A stretch of DNA of 58,068 nucleotides from Rhodanobacter sp. Its GTDB lineage: Bacteria > Pseudomonadota > Gammaproteobacteria > Xanthomonadales > Rhodanobacteraceae. The DNA is taken from contig DAIDKO010000164.1 in the NCBI GenBank assembly GCA_027450005.1, positions 1 through 58,068 of the forward strand, written 5' to 3'. Below are positions 45,442 to 54,054 of the stretch, piece by piece (the stretch's first letter is position 1; each line of letters begins with the position of its first letter). A program made the translations under genes and the position numbers. A model generated the notes under the pieces. The model did not search any database and was not told where the DNA came from. It saw only the letters and a program-made list of their open reading frames with translations.

Positions 45442-45458
45442 TTACGCCTCCTGGCTGG

Positions 45459-45502
45459 GCCCTTCGACTTCGGCCCTTTGGACCTACGCTCAGGGCGAAC
45501 GG
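45459..45502 (-). repeat. Inverted repeat, right copy, by the GIY-YIG gene
   Basis: Read on the minus strand: CCGTTCGCCCTGAGCGTAG, ending in GTCGAAGGGC, close to the left copy. A third, shorter version of the same motif lies at 45513-45545 (CCGTTC and CGGCTCAGG). Confidence 0.6.
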
Positions 45503-45572
45503 TGAGGCGGAAACCGTTCATCCCGAGCCCTTCGATCGGCTCAGGAAAGGCCAAGTCGAACGGCTCAGGCCT

Positions 45573-46670
45573 TTACAGCACCCCGCGCTTCATCTGGTCG
45601 CGCTCGATCGACTCGAACAGCGCCTGGAAGTTGCCTTCGCCGAAGCCCTCGTTGCCCTTGCGCTGGATGATCTCGAAGAAGATCGGGCCGATGTTGTTCT
45701 GCGTGAAGATCTGCAGCAGCTTGCGCTGCTTGGTCTCCGGATCGGCGTCGATCAGGATCTTGTTCCTGGCCAGGCGCGCCACGTCCTCGCCGTGGTTCGG
45801 GATGCGCTGGTCGATCACTTCGAAATAGGCGTCCGGCGTGTCGAGGAATTCCACGCCCTGCGCGCGCATCGCCTCCACCGTGTCGTAGATGTTGTCGGTG
45901 AACAGGGCGATGTGCTGGATGCCCTCGCCGTGGTAGGCGTCGAGGTACTCGTTGATCTGCGACTTGGGATCGCTCGACTCGTTGAGCGGGATGCGCACGA
46001 TGCCGTCCGGCGCGGTCATCGCCTTGGACACCAGGCCGGTCTTGGCGCCCTTGATGTCGAAGTAGCGGATCTCGCGGAAGTTGAACAGGCGCTCGTAGTA
46101 GTCGGACCACTTCTGCATGTTGCCGAAGTAGAGGTTGTGCGTGAGGTGGTCGATGAAGGTGAGGCCGAAACCCTTCGGGTGCGGCTCGGCGCCCGGAACC
46201 GGTTCGTAGTCACCGACGTAGATGCTGCCGTTGTCGCCGTAGCGATCGACCAGGTACAGCATGCAGTCGCCGATGCCCTTCACTGCCGGGGCAGCCACCG
46301 CCTTGGAGCGCTCGGCCAGTTCGCCCACTGCCTCGCCGCCGTTGCCGAGCACGGTGGCACGCACTTCGTCGGCAGGCTTGCGGAAGCGGATGGCGAAGCC
46401 GGCGGCGCAGGGGCCGTGGATTTTGGCGAACTCGGCGGCATAGGAGTCCGGATCCTCGTTGACCAGCAGGTTCACGTCGCCCTGGCGGTACACGGTGATC
46501 GGACGGGCCTTGTGCCTGAGCACGGCGGTGAAGCCCATGCTGCGGAACAGCGCGTGCAACTCACTGGCGCGGCCGGCCGGCGCGGCGAATTCGACGAACT
46601 CGAAGCCGTTGATCCCCATCGGGTTCTCGAAGGTGGTGACCTGCATGCCGAGGTTGGGTTGGACTGTCAT
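45573..46670 (-). CDS. hpd: 4-hydroxyphenylpyruvate dioxygenase
   Basis: 365 residues with the two VOC-fold halves of HPPD. Iron ligands are suggested in FIDHLTHNLYF, GIQHIALFTDNIYDT and FFEIIQRKGNEGFGEGNFQA. It converts 4-hydroxyphenylpyruvate to homogentisate. GGAGAA lies seven bases upstream. It heads the minus-strand tyrosine degradation genes and faces the divergent MarR gene. Confidence 0.97.
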   Translation of the reverse strand: MTVQPNLGMQVTTFENPMGINGFEFVEFAAPAGRASELHALFRSMGFTAVLRHKARPITVYRQGDVNLLVNEDPDSYAAEFAKIHGPCAAGFAIRFRKPADEVRATVLGNGGEAVGELAERSKAVAAPAVKGIGDCMLYLVDRYGDNGSIYVGDYEPVPGAEPHPKGFGLTFIDHLTHNLYFGNMQKWSDYYERLFNFREIRYFDIKGAKTGLVSKAMTAPDGIVRIPLNESSDPKSQINEYLDAYHGEGIQHIALFTDNIYDTVEAMRAQGVEFLDTPDAYFEVIDQRIPNHGEDVARLARNKILIDADPETKQRKLLQIFTQNNIGPIFFEIIQRKGNEGFGEGNFQALFESIERDQMKRGVL

Positions 46671-47012
46671 GCGATTTCTCCGACGGGCTACGATGGGGGA
46701 AGCTTTTGTAAAAAATGCAGCGATGGATGGCTGCCCATGTGATCTTCGTGGTCAGGCATGACCGCAAGAGCCACACCACTGGGTGCTTTTCGCACAGCGC
46801 GCGCTAACGTGATGCGTGCCCTTGGTGAAAAGTGCATCCACGGCCGGCTTCGCCAGCCACGCGATCGACACGCCACCTCCTGCGCGTGTTCTTCACGGGG
46901 CGTGCGGCCATGGGCATGCCAGCTCACCCGACCTTCGCGGCCATGGACGGCCGCGCCGGCCAAGCCCCAATCATGGTTTCACCTGTAACCATTTGCAAGG
47001 AACACCGCACCA
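46671..47012. other. Divergent hpd/marR promoter region
   Basis: About 340 bp with no supported gene. It contains the palindrome at 46973-46992 near the MarR start and GGTCAGGCATGACC at 46750-46763 near hpd, plus an A-rich patch around 46710. Confidence 0.5.
46973..46992. promoter_or_regulatory. 20-bp palindrome, candidate MarR operator
   Basis: ATGGTTTCACCTGTAACCAT has arms ATGGTTTCA and TGTAACCAT (one mismatch), centred about 30 bp before the MarR start. The size and symmetry fit a MarR dimer site. Confidence 0.6.
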
Positions 47013-47477
47013 GTGCCCGCCGAACGCCATCCCGACCACGCCCCGCTGGAGCTGGAACGCTTCCTGCCCTATCAGCTCTCCATCGTGTCGAACACGGTCA
47101 GCCAGGCGATCGCCGACGACTATCAGGCGCGCTACGACCTGGGCGTCACCGAATGGCGGGTGATGGCGGTACTGGCCCGCTTCGACGGCCTCTCCGCGCG
47201 CGAGGTGGCCGAACGCACCGCGATGGACAAAGTCGCGGTGAGCCGTGCGCTGGCCCGGCTGGTCGCCGCCGGCCGGGTGCGCCGCCATACCCATGCCAGC
47301 GACAAGCGCCGCTCGGTACTGGGCCTGACCGCCGCCGGCTGGAAGATCCACGACGAGGTCGCGCCGATGGCGCGGCAGCGGGAAAGGGAGTTGCTGGCGC
47401 GGATGACGCCGGAGGAACAGGTCTGGCTGCGGCGGATATTGGACAAGCTCATGCCGCAGGACAAAGCAAAAAGCTGA
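47013..47477 (+). CDS. MarR-family transcription regulator
   Basis: 154 residues from a GTG with AAGGA about ten bases upstream. The winged helix contains LGVTEWRVMAVLARFDGLSA, REVAERTAMDKVAVSRALARL and DKRRSVLGLTAAG. Divergent placement beside hpd suggests it controls homogentisate pathway genes, as MarR-type HpdR/HmgR-like regulators do; the ligand is unknown. Confidence 0.9.
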   Translation: MPAERHPDHAPLELERFLPYQLSIVSNTVSQAIADDYQARYDLGVTEWRVMAVLARFDGLSAREVAERTAMDKVAVSRALARLVAAGRVRRHTHASDKRRSVLGLTAAGWKIHDEVAPMARQRERELLARMTPEEQVWLRRILDKLMPQDKAKS

Positions 47478-47550
47478 AGTGCGCCTTCATCAATGTGCCG
47501 GGACAGGGCTCCTGCCCTGCCCGGGACTCGCCTGGATCGGGCTTGGCCCG

Positions 47551-49050
47551 TTATTTCACCCCGTGCATGAGCCTGTTCACCAACGGCGCGATCAGCAACA
47601 ACAGCACTCCCGCGCCCAGCAGCAACCAGAAACTGAAGGTGAAGCCACCCAGGGCGGCGGCGGCGGTCAGGCCATGCGCGCCGGTGATGCGACTGGCGAA
47701 CAGGCCGGAGAGGTTGCCGCCCACGGCCAGCGACAGGAACCAGCCGCCCATCGCGAAACCGACCAGCTTCGGCGGCGCCAGCTTGGTCACCATCGACAGG
47801 CCGATCGGCGACAGGCAGAGCTCGCCCAGCGTCTGCATCACGTAGCACATCACCAGCGGCCAGAACGGAATCAGCCCGTTGGCGCCCAACAACTTCGACA
47901 GCGCGTACACCAGTACCAGGAAACCCAGCGCGTTGAAGAGCAGGCCGAAGCCGAACTTGCGCGGGATCGACGGCTCCATGCGGCGCTTGTCCAGCCAGCC
48001 CCAGACCAGCGCCACCAGCGGCGCGAACACGATGATCGCCAGCGGGCTCACCGACTGGAACCAGCCCACCGGGAACATCCAGTCGCCGAACATCTGGCGG
48101 TCCACCAGGTTCTCGGCAAGGAAGTTGAAGGTGGTGCCGAGCTGGTAATAGAACATCCAGAACAGCACGTTGAAGGCGAAGATGATCAGCATCGCGATCA
48201 CCCGGTGCGTCTGCACGCGATCGTGCCGCGCCGCTTCCACCAGCAGCATCGCCGCCACCACCACGAACAGCAGGCCCAGCACCCATTGCAGCCCGGTGGC
48301 GCCGATGCCGGAAAGCAGCCAGTACACTACCGGCACCGCCACGATCACCCCCGCTAACACCCACAGCACGCGCAGCCGGCTTTCCGCACCCGGCGCGGGC
48401 CGGCCCACGCCCTTCAACTGCCGGCGGCCGAACCAGAACCACAGCAGGCTCAGCAGCATGCCCACGCCGGCGGCAAGGAACACCAGCCGGTAGTTCTGCT
48501 GCATCGGCGTGTCGGTGAACTGCGCGGCCATCCAGCCGGTGAGCAGCGGTGCCGCCAGCGCACCCGCGTTGATGCCCATGTAGAACAGGGTGAAGCCGCG
48601 GTCGCGGCGCGGGTCGTCGCGACCGTAGAGCTGGCCCACCATCGAGGAGATGTTCGGCTTGAACAGGCCGTCACCGACGATCACCAGCGCCAGCCCCAGC
48701 AGCATCACTTCCCGGGTCGGCACCGCCAGCGCGAACAGCCCAGCCGCCATCACCGCCGCGCCCAGCAGGATGGTGCGCTGGTAGCCGATCAGCTTGTCCG
48801 CCACCCAGCCGCCGAAGATGCCGGTGCCGTAGATCAGCGCGGTGTAAGCGCCGAAGATCGCGCTGGCCCAGGCCTGGCCCGAGCTGTCGCCGTGGTAGAA
48901 CTGCGCCACGATGTACAACGCCAGTGCCCAGCTCACGCTGTAGAACGCGAAGCGCTCCCAGAACTCGGTCATGAACAGCATCCACAGCGGACGCGGATGC
49001 CCGAACAGTTGCGGGTAGTCCGGCGCGGTGGCGGTGGCGATGTCGTTCAC
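47551..49050 (-). CDS. POT-family (proton-dependent) oligopeptide transporter
   Basis: 499 residues from a GTG at 49050, with GAGGGG upstream. It has the PTR2/POT signature with the E-x-x-E-R-like FMTEFWERFAFYSV helix, GGWVADKLIGYQRTILLG and FTLFYMGINAGALAAPLL, and about 14 membrane helices. It imports di- and tripeptides with protons. It is followed upstream on the same strand by a second POT gene. Confidence 0.92.
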   Translation of the reverse strand: MNDIATATAPDYPQLFGHPRPLWMLFMTEFWERFAFYSVSWALALYIVAQFYHGDSSGQAWASAIFGAYTALIYGTGIFGGWVADKLIGYQRTILLGAAVMAAGLFALAVPTREVMLLGLALVIVGDGLFKPNISSMVGQLYGRDDPRRDRGFTLFYMGINAGALAAPLLTGWMAAQFTDTPMQQNYRLVFLAAGVGMLLSLLWFWFGRRQLKGVGRPAPGAESRLRVLWVLAGVIVAVPVVYWLLSGIGATGLQWVLGLLFVVVAAMLLVEAARHDRVQTHRVIAMLIIFAFNVLFWMFYYQLGTTFNFLAENLVDRQMFGDWMFPVGWFQSVSPLAIIVFAPLVALVWGWLDKRRMEPSIPRKFGFGLLFNALGFLVLVYALSKLLGANGLIPFWPLVMCYVMQTLGELCLSPIGLSMVTKLAPPKLVGFAMGGWFLSLAVGGNLSGLFASRITGAHGLTAAAALGGFTFSFWLLLGAGVLLLLIAPLVNRLMHGVK

Positions 49051-49173
49051 GCGATCCCCTCTGGATGACTCGCAAGGCGCCAGATGTAACACAAGCGAGG
49101 AGTGAGTGGAGAGGAGTGAGAAGCGAGAGAGAGCAAAGGCATCGCTGCGCCCCACTCACTTCCCCCTCCCGCA

Positions 49174-50658
49174 CTAATGGACGCCGTGCATCAATTTGCG
49201 GATCCAGGGCGCCGCCAGCAGAAACACTAGGCCGACGCCGAGTCCCCAGGCGAACACCTTGGTGTAGACGTGGGCGTAGTCGTCGATGCCGGTGATCGCG
49301 GTCGTGCCGGACATCGAGGTGGTCAACGTGGCGATCCAGCCGGCCAGTTGGTAGGCGATGGCCACGCCGAAAAACCAGCCGCCCATCGCCAGCGAGGCCT
49401 CTTCCGGCGCGGCCAGCTGGCCGACCAGGGCGTAGCCGATCGGCGACAGCGCCAGCTCGCCCAGGGTCTGCAGCAGGTAGCACAGCATCAGCGGCCACCA
49501 GCTGATGTGGCCGTTGCCGTTCCGCAGATGGTCGATCGCATACACCAGCACGCCGTAGCTCAGCGCCACCAGCACCACGCCGATGCCAAACTTGCGCGGC
49601 GTCGACGGATCGCGCCCACGCCGCTCCAGCCACGGCCACAGCATCGCCAGGAACGGCGCGAGCAGCAGGATGTAGAACGGGTTGGCCGACTGGAACCAGC
49701 TGAAGTCCCACGGCGCATCGACGTAGTCGCGCGCCAGGAAGTTGAGTGAGGTGACACCTTGCAGGCTGAGCGCCCAGAACACCACTAGGCCGACGAACAG
49801 CAGCAGCAGCGCCAGATAGCGCTGCGTCTGCACGCGGTCGCGCCGGCGCGCGCAGCTCGCTACGAAATACAGCACCAGCAGGCCCATCAGCGCATACATG
49901 GCGCCACGCAGCAGCTGCGGAAATGCCAGCAGCAAGGCCGTGGGATACATAAGTACGGCGATCGCAAGCAGGACCCACAGCGTTGCCTTCGGCCCATGCA
50001 GGTAGTCACCCCTGGGCAGCAACGGATCGAGCTTGTGGCGGCGCCAGTGGAACAGCACTGCAGCACCGGCCATCCCGACCGCCGCCGCGACGAAGCCCCA
50101 GCGATAACCCCAATGGCTTCCAACTACGTCGGCACAGACGATCGGCGCAACGAATGAGCCGACGTTGATCGCCAGATAGTACAGCGTATAGCCGCCATCG
50201 CGACGCGGATCCTCCTTGGCATAATTGCGTCCGATCAGCACGGTGAGCGGAATCCCCAGCCCCGACGCCAGCGCGAACAATGCCATGCCGATCTCGAAGC
50301 CGACCAGCGTCGGCAACGCCATAAGCAACAACGCCAGTGCACACAGCCACAGCGAAATAGCTAGCGAACGCGTCTCGCCGAGGATCTTGTCCGCCACGTA
50401 GCCGCCGATGATCGGGGTGGCATACATCAGCGCGAGGAGACCGCTGCCCAGCAGGTCGGCGTGCCGCTGCGCGGCGGACACGCCCAGTTGGGCGAAGAAG
50501 TTCTGCGCTATGTACGGCGCGATGAAGGAACGGAACCCGTAGAAGCCGAAGCTGAGCCCGACCGTGACGCCCAGCAGCATCCACAGCTGGCGCGGATGAC
50601 CCCAGACGCTGCCATCGTGGCGCCGGCTTGAGGGCGCAACGGCCCGTGTCGCATTCAT
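49174..50658 (-). CDS. Second POT-family oligopeptide transporter
   Basis: 494 residues, a divergent paralogue of the transporter downstream. Conserved parts include FYGFRSFIAPYIAQ, GGYVADKILGETRSLAIS, GYTLYYLAINVGSFVAP and LGELALSPIGYALV. The first-helix E-x-x-E-R motif is missing (LSFGFYGFRSF), so proton coupling or specificity may differ. The 120-bp gap to the next gene is purine-rich. The pair is followed by a tryptophan-degrading gene. Confidence 0.9.
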   Translation of the reverse strand: MNATRAVAPSSRRHDGSVWGHPRQLWMLLGVTVGLSFGFYGFRSFIAPYIAQNFFAQLGVSAAQRHADLLGSGLLALMYATPIIGGYVADKILGETRSLAISLWLCALALLLMALPTLVGFEIGMALFALASGLGIPLTVLIGRNYAKEDPRRDGGYTLYYLAINVGSFVAPIVCADVVGSHWGYRWGFVAAAVGMAGAAVLFHWRRHKLDPLLPRGDYLHGPKATLWVLLAIAVLMYPTALLLAFPQLLRGAMYALMGLLVLYFVASCARRRDRVQTQRYLALLLLFVGLVVFWALSLQGVTSLNFLARDYVDAPWDFSWFQSANPFYILLLAPFLAMLWPWLERRGRDPSTPRKFGIGVVLVALSYGVLVYAIDHLRNGNGHISWWPLMLCYLLQTLGELALSPIGYALVGQLAAPEEASLAMGGWFFGVAIAYQLAGWIATLTTSMSGTTAITGIDDYAHVYTKVFAWGLGVGLVFLLAAPWIRKLMHGVH

Positions 50659-50714
50659 GCGGAATCCCAGTGTTGCAGTAAGACCCCGGTGGGATCACTC
50701 GTGGCGGCAAAGGT

Positions 50715-51566
50715 TCACGGCGTGCCCAGCACGGTGCGCACTTCCAACAGCTCCGGGAAAAAGCTGAGGTCCAGCGCCTTCTTCAGGAAGCCCACGCCGG
50801 AGGAGCCACCGGTGCCGCGGCGGTGACCGATGATGCGCTCCACCGCCTTCATGTGGCGGAAACGCCACAGCTGGAAACTTTCCTCGAGGTCGACCAGCGT
50901 CTCGCACAGATGGAACTCGCTCCAGAAACTCTCAGGCGCCTCGTAGATGCGCCTGAACACCGGCACTAGGTCGTCACGGCGTTGCCATGGCTGGCCGACG
51001 TCGCGCTCCTGGATTTCGCGCGGCACTGCATGGCCATGCCGCGCCAGCCAGCGCAGCACCTCGTCGTAGAGCCCAGGCGCCTGTAGCGTATCGCGCAGGC
51101 CCTGTTGCAGCGCCGAATCGTGGGCGAACACCTCAAGTATGTCGGCGTTCTTGTTGCCGAGCATGAACTCCACCGTACGGTACTGCGCCGACTGGAAGCC
51201 GGACGACGGCCCCAGCGCGTCGCGAAAGGTAAGGTATTCGTGCGGCGTCATCGTCTCCAGCACCGCCCACTGCTCGAACAGCTGGCGCTGAATCTGCTTG
51301 ACCCGCGCCAGCACCTTGAGCGCGGGGCCGATGCGCTCGCCGCGCATGAACTCCATCGCCGCACGCAGCTCGTGAATCAACAGCTTCAGCCACAGCTCGG
51401 ACACTTGGTGCTGCACGATGAAAAGCATCTCGTCGTGGTACGGCGGGTCGGAGACGGGCCGCTGCGCGGACAGCAGGGTGTCCAGCCGCAGGTAGCCGCC
51501 GTAGGTCATCCTTCCCGCAAGATCGCGCTCGATGCCTGCCTCGAGCTCGCGCTGGTTGTCCGTCAT
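50715..51566 (-). CDS. kynA: Tryptophan 2,3-dioxygenase
   Basis: 283 residues from the ATG at 51566. The haem-enzyme motifs are present: [32 protein letters not shown] (with the distal His), [19 protein letters not shown], and [20 protein letters not shown] (haem-ligand His). It opens the indole ring to N-formylkynurenine. No other kynurenine gene is in the window. It is divergent from pdhA. Confidence 0.95.
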   Translation of the reverse strand: MTDNQRELEAGIERDLAGRMTYGGYLRLDTLLSAQRPVSDPPYHDEMLFIVQHQVSELWLKLLIHELRAAMEFMRGERIGPALKVLARVKQIQRQLFEQWAVLETMTPHEYLTFRDALGPSSGFQSAQYRTVEFMLGNKNADILEVFAHDSALQQGLRDTLQAPGLYDEVLRWLARHGHAVPREIQERDVGQPWQRRDDLVPVFRRIYEAPESFWSEFHLCETLVDLEESFQLWRFRHMKAVERIIGHRRGTGGSSGVGFLKKALDLSFFPELLEVRTVLGTP

Positions 51567-51810
51567 GGTCGGTCGCGGCCGTGCAAAACATGCATGGTAA
51601 CCGCTGGCGACACCGGCTTGCCGGCGGTCGCCGTACCCGCCCGAATGCTGCGCTGTGCCTTGCGACACGAGATGCCAGCCTGCTATCTATGTATGGTTTT
51701 TCCCAGCCGTTTTGACCGCCAAGGCGCTCTCGCGGCAAGGGATCGTCGCGTGTCTGGCCCCACTGGATGGGCCACCGCCCCCACCCATTCGCCGCAAACG
51801 GGAGCGCGTC

Positions 51811-52896
51811 GTGTCCATCGCCGCCAAGTTCGAAATCGAGTACCTGCAATACCTCGACGCCGAGGGCAAGCAGGTTCGGGATGACCTGCCCGAGTTCGCC
51901 AAGGATCTCGGCCACATGGTCGAGCTGTACAAGCTGATGCTGTCCACCCGCGTGTTCGACGCCAAGTCGGTGGCGCTGCAGCGCACCGGCAAGCTGGGCA
52001 CCTACGCCAGCTGCCTCGGCCACGAGGCCGCCCACGTCGGCATCGGTAGCGCGATGAAGCCGGAAGACGTGCTGGCGCTCAGCTACCGCGAATACGGCGC
52101 CCAGCTTTACCGCGGTGTGCAGCCGCGCGAGGTCTACATGTACTGGGGCGGTGACGAGCGCGGCAACGATTACCAGAAGGAACCGGCGCGCCACGACTTC
52201 GCGTGGAGCGTGCCGATCGCCACGCAGTGTCTGCACGCCGCCGGCTCCGCGCTGGCCTTCAAGATCCGCGGCGAGAAGCGCGTGGCCGTGTGCACCATCG
52301 GCGACGGCGGCTCGTCCAAGGGCGACTTCTACGGCGCCATCAACATCGCCGGCGCGCAGAACCTGCCGCTGGTGGCGGTGATCGTTAACAACCAGTGGGC
52401 CATCTCGGTGCCGCGCAAGATCCAGTCTGGGGCGCCCACGCTGGCACAGAAGGGCATCGCCGCCGGCCTGCACTGCATCCAGGTGGACGGCAACGACATC
52501 ATCGCCGTGCGCAAGGCGATGGAGGATGCGCTGGAGCGCGCCCGCAACGGCCAGGGCGGCTCGGTGATCGAAGCGGTGACCTACCGCCTCGGCGACCACA
52601 CCACCGCCGACGACGCCCGCCGCTACCGCGGCGAGCAGGAAGTGAAGGACGCTTGGGCGAAGGAGCCGATGAAGCGCCTGCGCACCTGGCTGGTGGCCAA
52701 GGGCGTGTGGGACGACAAGAAGGAAGAGGCGTGGAAGGCCGAGTGCGACGAGTGGATGGACAACGAGGTGAACGCCTACCTCGAGACCAAGACGCAGCCG
52801 GTCACGGCGATGTTCGACTACACCTTCGCCGAAGTCCCCGCCGATCTCGCCAAGCAGCGCGATCTCGTCCTCTCGTACGAAAACAAGGGTCACTGA
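51811..52896 (+). CDS. pdhA: Pyruvate dehydrogenase E1 component, alpha subunit
   Basis: 361 residues from a GTG with GGAG upstream. The ThDP-binding motif runs GDGGSSKGDFYGAINIA to NNQWAIS (about 163-195), and the phospho-loop-like THRLGDHTTADD region follows (as TYRLGDHTTADDARRY). It decarboxylates pyruvate as an alpha2beta2 E1. A branched-chain substrate is an alternative reading. The 250 bp before it has no gene. Confidence 0.88.
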   Translation: MSIAAKFEIEYLQYLDAEGKQVRDDLPEFAKDLGHMVELYKLMLSTRVFDAKSVALQRTGKLGTYASCLGHEAAHVGIGSAMKPEDVLALSYREYGAQLYRGVQPREVYMYWGGDERGNDYQKEPARHDFAWSVPIATQCLHAAGSALAFKIRGEKRVAVCTIGDGGSSKGDFYGAINIAGAQNLPLVAVIVNNQWAISVPRKIQSGAPTLAQKGIAAGLHCIQVDGNDIIAVRKAMEDALERARNGQGGSVIEAVTYRLGDHTTADDARRYRGEQEVKDAWAKEPMKRLRTWLVAKGVWDDKKEEAWKAECDEWMDNEVNAYLETKTQPVTAMFDYTFAEVPADLAKQRDLVLSYENKGH

Positions 52897-52899
52897 GTC

Positions 52900-53880
52900 A
52901 TGGCACAGATCACTCTCATCGAGGCCGTCACCCAGGCGCTCGCCTACGAAATGAAGCACGACGAGAGCGTCGTGGTGCTGGGCGAGGACGTGGGCGTCAA
53001 CGGCGGCGTGTTCCGCGCCACCCAGGGCCTGCAGGAAAAGTTCGGCGAGCTGCGCGTGCTCGACACGCCGCTGGACGAAACCACCATCGCCGGCGTCACC
53101 GTGGGCATGGCCGTGCAGGGCATGAAGCCGGTGGCCGAGGCGCAGTTCGAGGGCTTCATCTACCCGATGATGGAGCAGATCGCCTGCCACGCCGCGCGCA
53201 TGCGCAACCGCACCCGCGGCCGCCTCACCGTGCCGGCCGTGTGGCGCGCCCCGTGGGGCGGCGGCATCCGTGCGCCGGAGCACCACTCCGAGGCGAACGA
53301 GCACCTGTTCACCAACATCCCCGGCCTGCGCGTGGTGCTGCCCTCCTCGCCCGCGCGCGCCTACGGCCTGCTGCTTGCCGCGATCCGCGATCCCGATCCG
53401 GTGATCTTCCTCGAACCCAAGCGCATCTACCGCCAGTACAAGGAAGAAGTGCCGGACGACGGCGAAGCGCTGCCGCTGGACGTGTGCTTCGTGCTGCGCG
53501 ACGGCACCGACGTCACCCTGGTGACCTGGGGCGCCCAGGTGAAGGAATGCCTGGAAGCCGCCGACGAGCTGGCCAGGCAGGGCGTCAGCGCCGAGGTCAT
53601 CGACGTCGCCACGCTCACCCCGCTGGACTTCGACACCATCGGCGAGTCGGTGCAGAAGACCGGTCGCTGCGTGATCGTGCACGAGGCCCCGAAGACCGCC
53701 GGCTTCGGCGCCGAGATCGCCGCGCGCGTGGCCGAGGAATGCCTGTACGAGCTGCTCGCGCCGGTCGAGCGCGTCACTGGCCCCGATACCCACATCCCGC
53801 TGTTCCGCCTCGAAATGAAGTACCTGCCCAGCGTGGAACGCATCGTCGAAGCCGCACAGCGCACGCTGGCCGCATCCTGA
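52900..53880 (+). CDS. pdhB: Pyruvate dehydrogenase E1 component, beta subunit
   Basis: 326 residues beginning ITLIEAVTQALAYEMKHDES, with GEDVGVNGGVFRATQGL (E1beta ThDP site side), GMAVQGMKPVAEAQFEGFI, and DVATLTPLDFDTIGESVQKTGR near the end. It pairs with the alpha subunit, which ends three bases before its ATG. Confidence 0.9.
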   Translation: MAQITLIEAVTQALAYEMKHDESVVVLGEDVGVNGGVFRATQGLQEKFGELRVLDTPLDETTIAGVTVGMAVQGMKPVAEAQFEGFIYPMMEQIACHAARMRNRTRGRLTVPAVWRAPWGGGIRAPEHHSEANEHLFTNIPGLRVVLPSSPARAYGLLLAAIRDPDPVIFLEPKRIYRQYKEEVPDDGEALPLDVCFVLRDGTDVTLVTWGAQVKECLEAADELARQGVSAEVIDVATLTPLDFDTIGESVQKTGRCVIVHEAPKTAGFGAEIAARVAEECLYELLAPVERVTGPDTHIPLFRLEMKYLPSVERIVEAAQRTLAAS

Positions 53881-53882
53881 CT

Positions 53883-54030
53883 CCCTTCTCCCCGCCGGAG
53901 AGAAGGTGCCCCGAAAGGGGCGGATGAGGGGCCACGACTTGCGACAAAATGCAACGAAGCACAGCTTCAATGCACGCTACCGCAGGCCCGGCCCCTCACC
54001 CCGACCCTCTCCCCGGCGGGGAGAGGGAGA
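53883..54030. repeat. Intergenic inverted-repeat element between pdhB and pdhC
   Basis: Two similar GC-rich blocks in opposite orientation: 53883-53934 (CTTCTCCCCGCCGGAG ... GGATGAGGGGCC) and 53990-54030 (GGCCCCTCACC ... CTCTCCCCGGCGGGGAGAG). They can pair into a long stem. This type of CCCTCTCCCC repeat is common between genes in Xanthomonadales. Confidence 0.6.
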
Positions 54031-54054
54031 AAACCAAACCTTGGAAGCTCACTC

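Noticed and set aside
46750..46763. GGTCAGGCATGACC palindrome near hpd
   Set aside because: Short arms that can occur by chance; only mentioned beside the stronger 20-bp palindrome, not called as an operator.
51133..53970. 945-codon open frame on the minus strand across kynA and pdhA/pdhB
   Set aside because: It is antisense to well-identified genes; the long open frame follows from very high third-position GC. The same applies to 15455-17827 and 12906-14660.
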